DNA of 64,000 bases, from positions 1 to 64,000 of the forward strand of contig JAPKMW010000015.1 in the NCBI GenBank assembly GCA_026645575.1. The letters run 5' to 3'. The translations under genes and the position numbers were made by a program. Of this stretch, positions 1-8,024 are shown in pieces (position 1 is the stretch's first letter; every line of letters begins with the position of its first letter). Under the pieces are notes generated by a model, which worked only from the letters and a program-made list of their open reading frames with translations, was not told where the DNA came from and did not search any database. The DNA is from Caldilineaceae bacterium. Lineage in GTDB: Bacteria > Chloroflexota > Anaerolineae > Caldilineales > Caldilineaceae.

Positions 1-134
1 TGGTGGTGCGTGGCAACCGCCAGCAGGGCAACAGCAATGTCATTGATCTCCGCCGTGATAGCGCCGACGTTAGCGACAATGTGCAGGAAGGCGACAAAAA
101 CAAGCTCGCCCTGGGGCCGGACAAGCCAAAGTGA
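1..134 (+). CDS. C-terminal end of an unknown protein (5' partial)
   Basis: An open frame enters from the left edge (first full codon at position 3) and stops with TGA at 132-134, giving about 43 residues. The tail is polar and rich in Gly, Asn, Gln and Asp, with spaced GN, QQGN, NVID and GDKN motifs. It lies 38 bp upstream of the ATPase gene on the same strand, so it probably heads the same transcript. Tails like this occur on proteins beside STAND-type ATPases, but too little is visible to name a family. Confidence 0.5.
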   Translation, partial: VVRGNRQQGNSNVIDLRRDSADVSDNVQEGDKNKLALGPDKPK

Positions 135-172
135 TCCCGATCAACCCTAAACTTTGATAAGGCGGAGTCTCT

Positions 173-964
173 ATGCACCCCCCAATTGCTAACTATCAAT
201 CCGAACAAAAACTCTTCGCCGATTTTCTGGCGGCGGAGAGTCCAACCCGCATTCTCTTTTTTCGCGGCAAGAGCGGCAGCGGCAAAACGACCCTCTTGAA
301 GATCTGTCGCCACCGCTTGCCGGCGAACTATCGCCATATCGGCTTTGAGTGTAAGGATCGCGAACTGAACACCGCCGAGGTTTTTGCGCGCACGGGCGAT
401 CAGCTTGGCTGGCCCACCTTTCCGGCTTTTACCCGGCAAGTGGCTGCCCTCAACGGGCTGCCGACGGTGCAGGTGGAACGCAACTGGCAGACCGGCTCTA
501 ACAACCAGATCAATGTCGCCCTCAATGTCCCCGATCTCAAGGATCGCGAACAGCGCCGGGTGGATTTGACGCGCGCCTGGTTTGACGATCTACGCCAGAT
601 CAACCAACCGCTGCTGTTGATGATTGATACCTATGAACAAGCGCCTGAAGAGTTGAAAAAATGGCTGGCCGGCCCTTTTTTGGCGCGCGTAGAGCGCACG
701 CCGCACCTGCGCGTCCTCATGGCTGGTCAGGAGACGCCCGACACCAACAACATTGAGTGGGATCATTGTTGCCAGGCGTGTGACCTCTATGGCGTCCGTG
801 AAGCACACCACTGGTTGCCGGTGTTGACGGCGCTAAATCGCCGCTTGGAAGGGGTTGACCCAATCAGTTGGTTGGCTGGCATCTGTTATGTCTTGCGTGA
901 TAAACCACCGGCTGAAATCATGAAGGCCATTGAATCACTTCCCCGCCAAGAGAGACAACCATGA
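173..964 (+). CDS. P-loop ATPase, STAND/AAA-like, no sensor domain
   Basis: A 263-residue protein with a Walker A motif at residues 32-39 (GKSGSGKT) and a Walker B strand near residues 145-152 (LLLMIDTYE). The segment after Walker B (LRVLMAGQE) resembles sensor 1 of STAND/AAA ATPases. It stops soon after the nucleotide-binding core, whereas STAND proteins normally continue into winged-helix and repeat regions. The next gene overlaps it by 4 bp (ATGA) and encodes a helical region plus TPRs. The two probably form a split STAND machine, a signalling switch in which the sensor controls the ATPase; that role is inferred. The residue 110-125 region is Asn/Gln-rich, like the tail of the upstream protein. 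Confidence 0.7.
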   Translation: MHPPIANYQSEQKLFADFLAAESPTRILFFRGKSGSGKTTLLKICRHRLPANYRHIGFECKDRELNTAEVFARTGDQLGWPTFPAFTRQVAALNGLPTVQVERNWQTGSNNQINVALNVPDLKDREQRRVDLTRAWFDDLRQINQPLLLMIDTYEQAPEELKKWLAGPFLARVERTPHLRVLMAGQETPDTNNIEWDHCCQACDLYGVREAHHWLPVLTALNRRLEGVDPISWLAGICYVLRDKPPAEIMKAIESLPRQERQP

Positions 965-2532
965 GCAATGATCTGTTGATGCGGCTACAAAACGCCACAA
1001 CCGACGAAGAACGCGATTGGTTGGTCATGGAATTTAGCCTGGCGGCTTTGCCGGAACAATTGCAACAAGCTGTGTGGGCCGCGGCCATTCCCCATTGGTT
1101 TGACCACGCTATGCTCAACACCTTGCTGGCCGACGATCACGCACCGTTGGATACGACGGCGTATGCCGCTTTGCTTGATCTGAGTTATGTCGAACCCTTC
1201 CTTGATTACGGCCATAACCTGCATGAGCGCACCCGCCGCTTGCTGTTGCACCGACTCTGGCAAGACGATGCACCCCGCTATCGTCGGTTGAGCCAACGGG
1301 CCGCGGACTGGTGCGCCGCACAAATCAGCCAGACTGGTGAAGCGCGTCTGGTCGCCTGGCAGATTGAGGAGAGCTATCATCTGTTGGTTGCCGACCCGGA
1401 AAGAGGCGCCGATCAATTACGCTTCTTGGGTTGGGCCTGGCAAAACCCCCCCCGCTTTGCCTACGCCCAGGTGGAACAGCTTGCCCGCACGGCGGGTGAG
1501 CATGGTGCGCGTCTGACGGCGCGTGGGCAAGGCTGGGTCACTTTTTGGCAAGCGCACCTTGACAAAATTGATAGCCGTAATCTGGTTGCCAAAGAACGGC
1601 TGTTGGCATTGACGGCGGCTTTACCGCCGACTGATCTTGCGTTACAGGCTGATACTATCCAGGCGTTAGGCGACGTGCATCGGTTGTTGGCGGAATACGC
1701 CGCAGCACGAGGCCGATATGAGGAAGCGCTACCGCTCTATCGCACCATTGGCGACCGTGTGGGCGAGGCGAACTGCATCAAGGGATTGGGTGACGTGCAT
1801 CGATTGTTGGCGGAATACGCCGCAGCACGGGGGCGGTATGAGGAAGCGCTACCGCTCTATCGCACCATCGGCGACCGCGTAGGCGAGGCGAACTGCATCC
1901 AGGCGTTGGGCGACTTGTATGTGCGGCTGGCGGAGTACGTGGCAGCGCAAGGCCGATATGAGGAAGCGCTGTTGCTCTACCGCACCATCGGCGCCCGCAT
2001 GGGTGAGGCAAGCTGCATCAAGGGATTGGGCGACGTGCATTTGGTGTTGTCAGAGTACGTGGCGGCGCGGGGTCGGTATGAGGAAGCGCTGCTGCTCTAT
2101 CGCACCATCGGCGCCCGCATAGGCGAGGCGAACTGCATTAAGGCGTTGGGTGACGTACATCGATTGTTGGCGGAGTATGCTGCGGCGCAAGGTCGGTATG
2201 AGGAAGCGCTGCTACTCTACCGCACCATCGGCTCCCGCATGGGCGAGACAAATACACTGACCGGATTGGCTGAGATCGCGTTGGCCCTGGCCCAGTGGGA
2301 TGAGACCATTGCTCTCTATCAAGCGGTGTTGGCCTATGAATTGGCTACGGGCTTGCGCAACAATGCCGCATTTTCTTACCGTTCCCTCGGCCATGCCGCC
2401 AAGGGGAAAGGTGATTTGGCCGCCGCCCACGACTATTATCAGTCAGCCCTGGATATCTTTACCGCCATCGGTTCCCCCACTGCGCGTACCGTTGAAGCAG
2501 AGCTACAAGCCTTAGACCAACGCCAACAATGA
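961..2532 (+). CDS. TPR-repeat protein, likely sensor partner of the upstream ATPase
   Basis: A 523-residue protein. Residues 1-220 are an alpha-helical region resembling the part of STAND regulators between the NTPase and the repeats. Residues about 235-435 are five almost identical 40-residue TPR units of the GLGDVHRLLAEYAAARGRYE type, followed by two diverged repeats to the C-terminus. No signal peptide or membrane segment is visible, so it is probably cytoplasmic. The start codon overlaps the ATPase stop, implying translational coupling and a complex. TPR arrays of this kind bind peptides or proteins; the ligand is unknown. The near identity of the repeats points to recent expansion or gene conversion. 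Confidence 0.75.
   Translation: MSNDLLMRLQNATTDEERDWLVMEFSLAALPEQLQQAVWAAAIPHWFDHAMLNTLLADDHAPLDTTAYAALLDLSYVEPFLDYGHNLHERTRRLLLHRLWQDDAPRYRRLSQRAADWCAAQISQTGEARLVAWQIEESYHLLVADPERGADQLRFLGWAWQNPPRFAYAQVEQLARTAGEHGARLTARGQGWVTFWQAHLDKIDSRNLVAKERLLALTAALPPTDLALQADTIQALGDVHRLLAEYAAARGRYEEALPLYRTIGDRVGEANCIKGLGDVHRLLAEYAAARGRYEEALPLYRTIGDRVGEANCIQALGDLYVRLAEYVAAQGRYEEALLLYRTIGARMGEASCIKGLGDVHLVLSEYVAARGRYEEALLLYRTIGARIGEANCIKALGDVHRLLAEYAAAQGRYEEALLLYRTIGSRMGETNTLTGLAEIALALAQWDETIALYQAVLAYELATGLRNNAAFSYRSLGHAAKGKGDLAAAHDYYQSALDIFTAIGSPTARTVEAELQALDQRQQ
1661..2260 (+). repeat. Five tandem 120-bp coding repeats (TPR units)
   Basis: Inside the TPR gene the DNA repeats with an exact 120-bp period (1661-1780, 1781-1900, 1901-2020, 2021-2140, 2141-2260). 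Units share long identical stretches at the nucleotide level, including third codon positions, such as the block encoding RYEEAL.LYRTIG. Conservation of silent sites implies duplication or homogenisation more recent than protein-level selection alone would explain. Confidence 0.9.
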
Positions 2533-2542
2533 ACCACACGCC

Positions 2543-3784
2543 TCACACCGCCACCCCCGCTACATACCCGCTACTCCACGCCCACTGATAGTTATAGCCG
2601 CCGATTCGCCCATCGACATCGCAGATTTCGCCACAGAAAAAGAGATCGGGGCAAAGGCGGGATGCCATGGTTTTGAGATCAATTTCTGACAACGGCACGC
2701 CGCCGGCTGTCACTTCGGCATAGGTAAAGCCGCGATTACCGGTGATGGGCAGCGGCCACTCGACCACTGCGCGCATCAAGGTTTTGCGCTGTTCACGCGT
2801 CAAGCTGTGGCCCGGTGCGCTAGGATCGACTTTGGCTTCCTCACACAGCACCCGTGCCAGCCGATCGGGCAGTTGCTGCCGCAGCAGGGTAATCGGCGCA
2901 CTTTTGCCCAACGCCAACAATTGAGCGTCAAAACTTGGGGGTGTTTCTCCCGGCCACCAATTGATCACTAAGGTGGCTTGCGGATCATCGAGTTGCGCAT
3001 TGAGCCAGTAGCGGCTGATGTCCAGCACGGCGGGACCGGAGAGGCCAAAGTGGGTGCAGAGCGTGGATCCGGTGAAACTTGCTAACGGTTTGCCGCTGCC
3101 GGCGCGCACGGTCAAGGTTGTGTCAACGGTGAGACCACTCAGGCTACAAAGTACATGCTCTTTGGGTAGTGTGAGCGGTACGAGCGCCGGTAAGAGTCGC
3201 GGTGTTACGGTATGACCCAACGCCTGTGCCAGTCCATAGCCATAGCCATCCGAGCCGCTCTTGGGTAGACTTTTGCCGCCAGTCGCCAACACCACGCGCC
3301 GGCTTTCAACGCTCCCCCACGGCCCCACCACCGTAAACCCATCGGCTTGACGTTTGATCGCCGTCACACGGTAAGGGTGGTGAATGATGACCCCGGTCTG
3401 CCGCGCCCCTTGCAGCAGTGCATTCAAAACCGTGCGCGCCTGGTCGGTGGTGGGAAAGAGTTTGCCCGTCTCTTCCCGCTTGAGTTCAACCCCTAGTTCA
3501 CGAAAGAGGGCAATCGTTGCCGGCACATCAAAGCGCTGCAACACCTTCTTGATCGCATTGCGCGATGACCCGGCATAAGCATCGACCGTCACCACATCAT
3601 GGGTTACATTACAGCGTCCGCCCCCAGAAACCAAAATCTTCGCCCCCAACTTGGCCGCGCCATCCAGCACCACAATGCGCCGTCGTGGATTGGTACGCCC
3701 AGCCCAGATCGCTGCCATCAACCCTGCCGCTCCGGCTCCGACAATCGTTACATCTACCGCTGTTGATCGTTGCATAAATATCAT
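2543..3784 (-). CDS. HI0933/BaiN-like NAD(P)/FAD-dependent oxidoreductase
   Basis: A 413-residue flavoprotein of the HI0933 family. The N-terminus carries a dinucleotide-binding GAGAAGLMAA motif followed by the family signature around SGGGRCNVTH. The C-terminus has the second FAD-contacting block (TAGGV, FFCGE, DGRIGGYN, QWAWSSG). The length is normal for the family. Substrates are not firmly established for most members; some reduce bile-acid intermediates. ATG codons at 3784 and 3775 are both possible starts and neither has a clear ribosome-binding site. It converges on the TPR gene with only 10 bp between the two stop codons. Confidence 0.85.
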   Translation of the reverse strand: MIFMQRSTAVDVTIVGAGAAGLMAAIWAGRTNPRRRIVVLDGAAKLGAKILVSGGGRCNVTHDVVTVDAYAGSSRNAIKKVLQRFDVPATIALFRELGVELKREETGKLFPTTDQARTVLNALLQGARQTGVIIHHPYRVTAIKRQADGFTVVGPWGSVESRRVVLATGGKSLPKSGSDGYGYGLAQALGHTVTPRLLPALVPLTLPKEHVLCSLSGLTVDTTLTVRAGSGKPLASFTGSTLCTHFGLSGPAVLDISRYWLNAQLDDPQATLVINWWPGETPPSFDAQLLALGKSAPITLLRQQLPDRLARVLCEEAKVDPSAPGHSLTREQRKTLMRAVVEWPLPITGNRGFTYAEVTAGGVPLSEIDLKTMASRLCPDLFFCGEICDVDGRIGGYNYQWAWSSGYVAGVAV

Positions 3785-3822
3785 TGTTTCGTTGGGTCGC
3801 CGCCTTACCAGATTACACGATT

Positions 3823-3850
3823 CTGGACTTTGGACTACGCGACTCTGAAC
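3823..3850. repeat. Degenerate TGGACTT-type heptamer array
   Basis: Between the flavoprotein start and the stop of the GNAT/MBL gene are consecutive heptamers CTGGACT and TTGGACT followed by two diverged copies (CGCGACT, CTGAACT). The same unit forms a perfect five-copy array at 18251-18285. Confidence 0.55.
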
Positions 3851-5256
3851 TAAAAAACATCCAAATCCCGCCCCGACACCACCGGCCCATCATAGTGCGC
3901 CCGTACTTCGGCCACCAGATCCGCTTCGGTGACGCCCCAGAAGAGTTGATGCACGAGTACCAGCAACCCCGGTCGCGCTTCCTTTGCCAACGCTGCCAAC
4001 TCATGAGCGGAGGTGTGAACATTACGGTGATACCGCTGCCATTCCGCCGGTCGATTGGTAAAGCCCCGCGTTGAATAGACTTCATGAATCAGCACATCGG
4101 CTCCCCGATAGTGGTCAGCCAGTCCGGCAAAGGGACGGGTATCGCCCGAAATCACAATCGTGCGATCCGGTGTCGTGAAGCGAAAACCGAAGGCCGGCCA
4201 CGAACCATGATCGACCCGAAAGGCTTCAACTCGCACATTTTCATCACGATAGATTGCTCCGGCGCCCATCTCATGCACCACCACCCGATGCCCCTGGTCA
4301 TTGGATGGCTCCAACCCTTCCCGGCGCTCACGAATGTCCTCGGTATAGGCGGCTAAGATGTGATCAGTCATGGCTTGCGTCCCTGGCGGGCCATAGACCA
4401 CCAGCGGTTCATTGCGTCCCAGGACCCACGGCGTCAAGATCAGATCAGGATAGCCCGCCGTATGATCCGAATGGTGATGGGTGAGAAAGGCGCGGGTCAG
4501 CCGGGGCGCTTCCAATGCCTTGATCCCCTTCTGCGCCGCTGCCGCCGCTCGTCGCACAATCCCCGGCCCAAAGTCTACCAGATAGGCTTGCTCCCCCACC
4601 ACAATCGCCACGGCTGAACCATGTCGCAGCGGGTCAGCATTGGGTGTGCCGGTGCCAAGCAGAACCACTTTGCTCTGTTGTGTTGGGCGCGCTCGGTTGA
4701 GCCACTCATCACGTAAAATGGCATACTGATATTCATCGGTCCAACTGCGTTTGTTCCAGTAGGACTGGAGTGTGTGTCCCTCGCGTCGCATCCCTAGCCG
4801 CTCCAAGAGTCGATAGGAACTGTGATTGCGCACATCACAAATTGCGATCACACGCCGAAAGCCCTTTTGCTGGAAGAGAAAATCAAACACCGCCGACACC
4901 GCCTCGGTCGCCAGGCCCTTGCCTTGCGCTTGGCGGGTGAGGGTAAAGCCAATCTCCACGACATCGGGATCATCGACTTTATTGTAGAGCGCACAATCGC
5001 CCAAGAACACATCGGTCGCCTGATCAGCAATCGCTAGTTGCACCCACTCGCCCGGCGTACCTGGTTCGACATCGACCATTTTGGCGATAAAGGCTTCTGC
5101 CTCCGGGCGCGCGATTATGCGCCAACTCTGGTAGCGGGCCAGTTCCGGATCGCTGCGCATGGCGACAAACGCCTCCAGATCGCCTGGCTGAAACCGGCGC
5201 ACACGCAGTCGGTCGGTGGTAAGTGTTTGAAAACGGGTTGGCGCTGCTTCGCTCAT
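3850..5256 (-). CDS. Fusion of GNAT acetyltransferase and metallo-beta-lactamase hydrolase
   Basis: A 468-residue two-domain protein. Residues 1-185 are a RimJ/RimL-type GNAT domain (TDRLRVRRFQPGD start, acetyl-CoA loop near QAQGKGLATEAV). Residues about 195-468 are a metallo-beta-lactamase fold of the RNase Z/arylsulfatase-like group, with the metal motif THHHSDHTAG, a downstream SGDTRP aspartate and a C-terminal LVHQL histidine. Both domains look intact and both usually occur as separate proteins. Start: ATG at 5256. No operon partner is visible. An annotation naming only one domain would be wrong; the joint function is unknown. Confidence 0.85.
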   Translation of the reverse strand: MSEAAPTRFQTLTTDRLRVRRFQPGDLEAFVAMRSDPELARYQSWRIIARPEAEAFIAKMVDVEPGTPGEWVQLAIADQATDVFLGDCALYNKVDDPDVVEIGFTLTRQAQGKGLATEAVSAVFDFLFQQKGFRRVIAICDVRNHSSYRLLERLGMRREGHTLQSYWNKRSWTDEYQYAILRDEWLNRARPTQQSKVVLLGTGTPNADPLRHGSAVAIVVGEQAYLVDFGPGIVRRAAAAAQKGIKALEAPRLTRAFLTHHHSDHTAGYPDLILTPWVLGRNEPLVVYGPPGTQAMTDHILAAYTEDIRERREGLEPSNDQGHRVVVHEMGAGAIYRDENVRVEAFRVDHGSWPAFGFRFTTPDRTIVISGDTRPFAGLADHYRGADVLIHEVYSTRGFTNRPAEWQRYHRNVHTSAHELAALAKEARPGLLVLVHQLFWGVTEADLVAEVRAHYDGPVVSGRDLDVF

Positions 5257-5358
5257 AAGACTTGGTTTCCCTTTGTTGCGGACAAACGGTGCAACTTACC
5301 GCACCCTGATTGTACATCAAGTCGTGTGAATTGAAGTTACCAAACGCCATGAAAACGC

Positions 5359-5436
5359 GTACAGACACGAATTTAGGTAACGCAGATCGCTTTTGACCTG
5401 AGAGATGATCCGCGTCACCTAAATCTGCGTCTGTAC
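5359..5436. repeat. Imperfect 30-bp inverted repeat, ACGCGGATT family
   Basis: Arms 5359-5388 and 5407-5436 pair at about 25 of 30 positions around an 18-nt loop. The element sits in the 360-bp gap between divergent genes. Its arm (GTACAGAC, ATTTAGGT, CGC.GATC blocks) recurs at 24001-24055 and 25523-25596, so it is a dispersed family and not only a local terminator. Confidence 0.75.
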
Positions 5437-5510
5437 CCCCAACAAAAATCCTACCGGCGCTTCGTCACTTGACCGATCTACCGTATAGAACAAACGTCTG
5501 CGTTGACACT

Positions 5511-5538
5511 TTGTCATGTCACAGAATCATGCTATAAT
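5511..5538 (+). promoter_or_regulatory. Candidate sigma-70-type promoter of the PolX gene
   Basis: TTGTCA (5511-5516), a 16-bp spacer and a perfect TATAAT (5533-5538) lie about 80 bp before the PolX start. An 11-bp direct repeat TTGACACTTTG at 5503-5513 and 5543-5553 straddles the -10 box and could be an operator. Position and consensus match are seen directly; function is inferred. Confidence 0.5.
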
Positions 5539-5618
5539 GCGCTTGACACTTTGCTGATAACTTACAAAAATTCTGAACATTGTAAATCATTTGTGCTGCC
5601 AACCAGAAGGTTATTGGA

Positions 5619-7406
5619 ATGAGCGAAGGAACCGGTGTCAAACGGTACACCAACAAAGAAGTTGCTGATCTGTTACAATTGGTAGCTGATATTTTGCAAA
5701 TTTTGGAGGCGAATCGCTTTCGTATTATTGCTTTCCAAAATGGCGCGGAAGCAATCAAAAACTATCCGCAAGACATTAACGCCGTCCATGCTGCTGGAAA
5801 ATTGCTGGAGATCCCCGGCGTGGGCAAGGGGTTGGCCGGCGCGGTTGGTGAATTGCTGGACAAGGGTATTGTCGCTGAATTTGAGGAGATGAAGGCCCAG
5901 GTGCCGCCCGGCGTCGTCGCCATGCTCCAGGTGCCGGACATGGGACCAAAAAAGGTGCGCCGTCTCTGGCAGGAAGTGGGCGTCACCAGCATCGACGAAT
6001 TGAAAGCCGCCGCTGAAGCCGGCAAACTGCGCGTCCTCAAGGGTTTTGGCGCCAAGAGCGAAGAGAAGATCCTCAAAGGGATTGAACTCATGAGCAAACG
6101 CAGCGACGCCCGCACCCCCATTGGCGAAGCGCGTCCGCTGGCACTGTCCCTGATCGAAGGGTTGCACGCCACGTTGCCACCCAACACCATTGAACGCATT
6201 GAAGTGGCCGGCAGCTTGCGCCGCTGGAAAGAGACCATCGGCGATGTGGACATCCTCTGTGTCAGCGCACAACCGGCGGCAGTCATGGCGGCTTTCCAAA
6301 GCCTGCCCCAAGTGCATGATGTTACCCATGCTGGTGAGACCAAATCGAGCGTAATCCTTGCCAATGGACTGCAAGTTGATTTGCGCGTGGTCGAAGGTCG
6401 CTGTTGGGGGGCGGCGCTGCAATATTTCACGGGCAGCAAAGAGCATAATGTCCCTATTCGCGACCTGACCTTGCGCCGCGGCTGGAGCCTCAACGAATAT
6501 TGTTTGACCGCCACCGGCAGCGGTGAGGCGCCGGCAGGGGAAGAGCGCTATTTTGACACCGAAGCCGAGCTATACGCCTTTCTGGGTTTAGATTGGGTGC
6601 CGCCCGAATTGCGTGAAAACCGGGGGGAAATCCAGGCGGCGCGTAACCACCAACTGCCGGCGCTGATTGAGTTATCCGCCATCCGGGGTGAGTTGCATGG
6701 TCACAGCACCTGGAGCGACGGCACGGCCAGCATTGAAGCAATGGCCGAAGTGGCCCGCGCCCGTGGTTATCAATATTGGGCTGTCTGTGATCACAGCGTG
6801 GGCTTGGGCATGGTCGGCGGTCTGGATGGCGAACGGCTCCACCAACAGGCGCTGGAAATTGCCCGCTTGAATGAACAGTACGCCGCCCTGGGTAGCGACT
6901 TCCGCCTCCTGCGCGGCACGGAAGTGGAGATCCTGGCCGATGGCTCACTGGGCTTACCTGATGAAGTGTTGGCTGAACTGGATGTGGTTGTCGCCAGCAT
7001 TCACAGTGGCCTGCGCCAGGAGCGGGAGATCATTACCGAGCGCTGTCTCAAGGCCATTCGCAACCCCCATGTCGATATTTTGGGCCATCCCACGGGGCGC
7101 CTTATTGGTTCACGCGCCCCGTCGGAGATTGACATGGAAGCCGTCTTGCAAGAGTGTCTGGCGACGGGCACCGTTCCCGAAATCAATGCCCATCCCAGTC
7201 GCCTGGATATGAGCGATGTCTACACGCGACGAGCCATTGAACTGGGCTGCAAAATTGCCATCAACAGCGACGCCCACGAATTGACTGGTATGGCGGTGAT
7301 GCCCTATGGCGTCGCTACCGCTCGTCGCGCCTGGGTTACTGCCGACCATGTCATCAACACTCGCCCATTACCGGAGATGTTACGCCTGTTAAAAGATCGC
7401 AAGTAA
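5619..7406 (+). CDS. polX: DNA polymerase X family protein with PHP domain (PolX)
   Basis: A 595-residue protein with the typical bacterial PolX order. It has helix-hairpin-helix segments ([13 protein letters not shown] near residues 66-80; [11 protein letters not shown]), the polymerase X nucleotidyltransferase core with GSLRR and GDVDIL carrying the catalytic aspartates (about residues 200-220), and a C-terminal PHP phosphoesterase domain ([33 protein letters not shown]). PolX enzymes fill gaps in base-excision repair, and the PHP domain supplies a metal-dependent 3' exonuclease or phosphatase. Start: ATG with AGGTTATTGGA upstream. The following gap carries a nested hairpin. Confidence 0.95.
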   Translation: MSEGTGVKRYTNKEVADLLQLVADILQILEANRFRIIAFQNGAEAIKNYPQDINAVHAAGKLLEIPGVGKGLAGAVGELLDKGIVAEFEEMKAQVPPGVVAMLQVPDMGPKKVRRLWQEVGVTSIDELKAAAEAGKLRVLKGFGAKSEEKILKGIELMSKRSDARTPIGEARPLALSLIEGLHATLPPNTIERIEVAGSLRRWKETIGDVDILCVSAQPAAVMAAFQSLPQVHDVTHAGETKSSVILANGLQVDLRVVEGRCWGAALQYFTGSKEHNVPIRDLTLRRGWSLNEYCLTATGSGEAPAGEERYFDTEAELYAFLGLDWVPPELRENRGEIQAARNHQLPALIELSAIRGELHGHSTWSDGTASIEAMAEVARARGYQYWAVCDHSVGLGMVGGLDGERLHQQALEIARLNEQYAALGSDFRLLRGTEVEILADGSLGLPDEVLAELDVVVASIHSGLRQEREIITERCLKAIRNPHVDILGHPTGRLIGSRAPSEIDMEAVLQECLATGTVPEINAHPSRLDMSDVYTRRAIELGCKIAINSDAHELTGMAVMPYGVATARRAWVTADHVINTRPLPEMLRLLKDRK

Positions 7407-7407
7407 T

Positions 7408-7508
7408 GGGTAGTGGATATTGGATATTTAAGCAGTTCGACTTTTGCCAAAAGTCGAACTGCTGAGCAAGTGCGTAACGCCTAATTGAATAACCAATATC
7501 TACTACCC
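7408..7508. repeat. Nested inverted repeats with GGATATT heptamers
   Basis: An outer pair (7408-7428 with 7488-7508, about 19 of 21 matched) encloses a perfect 15-bp hairpin (arms 7431-7445 and 7449-7463, loop GCC). The outer arm contains two tandem GGATATT heptamers (7415-7428). It lies directly after the polX stop, so it could act in 3'-end formation, but it has no T-run and its style matches the other dispersed elements here. Confidence 0.8.
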
Positions 7509-7549
7509 AATAGTGAATATCCCTGCTTGCTCACTGACGGAGAATTTGC

Positions 7550-7996
7550 ATGAACTGCGTAACCTTACCATCATTAGTACGTCTATCTAAGCAGATGGCT
7601 ATCCTACTTTTGTTGGCTTTTTTTATCACTGCTTGTGGGGGTGATGAAGAGCCAACGGCGACACCGGTCGATGCCACGCCTGCTGCCGGCGGAATGGTGC
7701 TGCCAACCGCTGCGGCTGACCAGACGCAAGCCGCCGCTACACCGACGCCCGCTTTACTGATTGGCGATGCTCTCCAGGTGTTGCCCGATCAGCAGGTACG
7801 CCTTTACACCGATGCCACCACCGATGCCCTGGTAATGAATGTCTATACGTCTGGCGAACGTTTCACGCTGCTTGATGCCAGCGGCGATTATGCGGTCTAC
7901 CCCGTTGAGCAAGGGGGGCGGCGCTGGTATCGGCTACGCGCCGCCGATGGTCTAGTCGGTTGGGGGGATGCCGCCCAACTGGCGCCGGTTAACTAA
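7550..7996 (+). CDS. Secreted lipoprotein with SH3-like C-terminal domain
   Basis: A 148-residue protein with a hydrophobic signal (residues 16-28) ending in a lipobox-like ITAC, lipidated Cys at residue 29. A Thr/Pro/Ala linker follows to about residue 72. The last 75 residues, beginning LQVLPDQQVRLYTD, resemble a bacterial SH3-like domain of the kind that binds the cell wall (ending GLVGWGDAAQL). Start: ATG with GGAGAA upstream. It lies 28 bp before ligA and may be co-transcribed. Its specific function is unknown. Confidence 0.7.
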   Translation: MNCVTLPSLVRLSKQMAILLLLAFFITACGGDEEPTATPVDATPAAGGMVLPTAAADQTQAAATPTPALLIGDALQVLPDQQVRLYTDATTDALVMNVYTSGERFTLLDASGDYAVYPVEQGGRRWYRLRAADGLVGWGDAAQLAPVN

Positions 7997-8024
7997 ACAC
8001 GAACAGTAATTTTGTGAGATCTTT

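Noticed and set aside
5673..6446. 257-codon minus-strand ORF opposite polX
   Set aside because: It lies entirely inside the PolX coding region, whose motifs are intact on the plus strand. No independent support.
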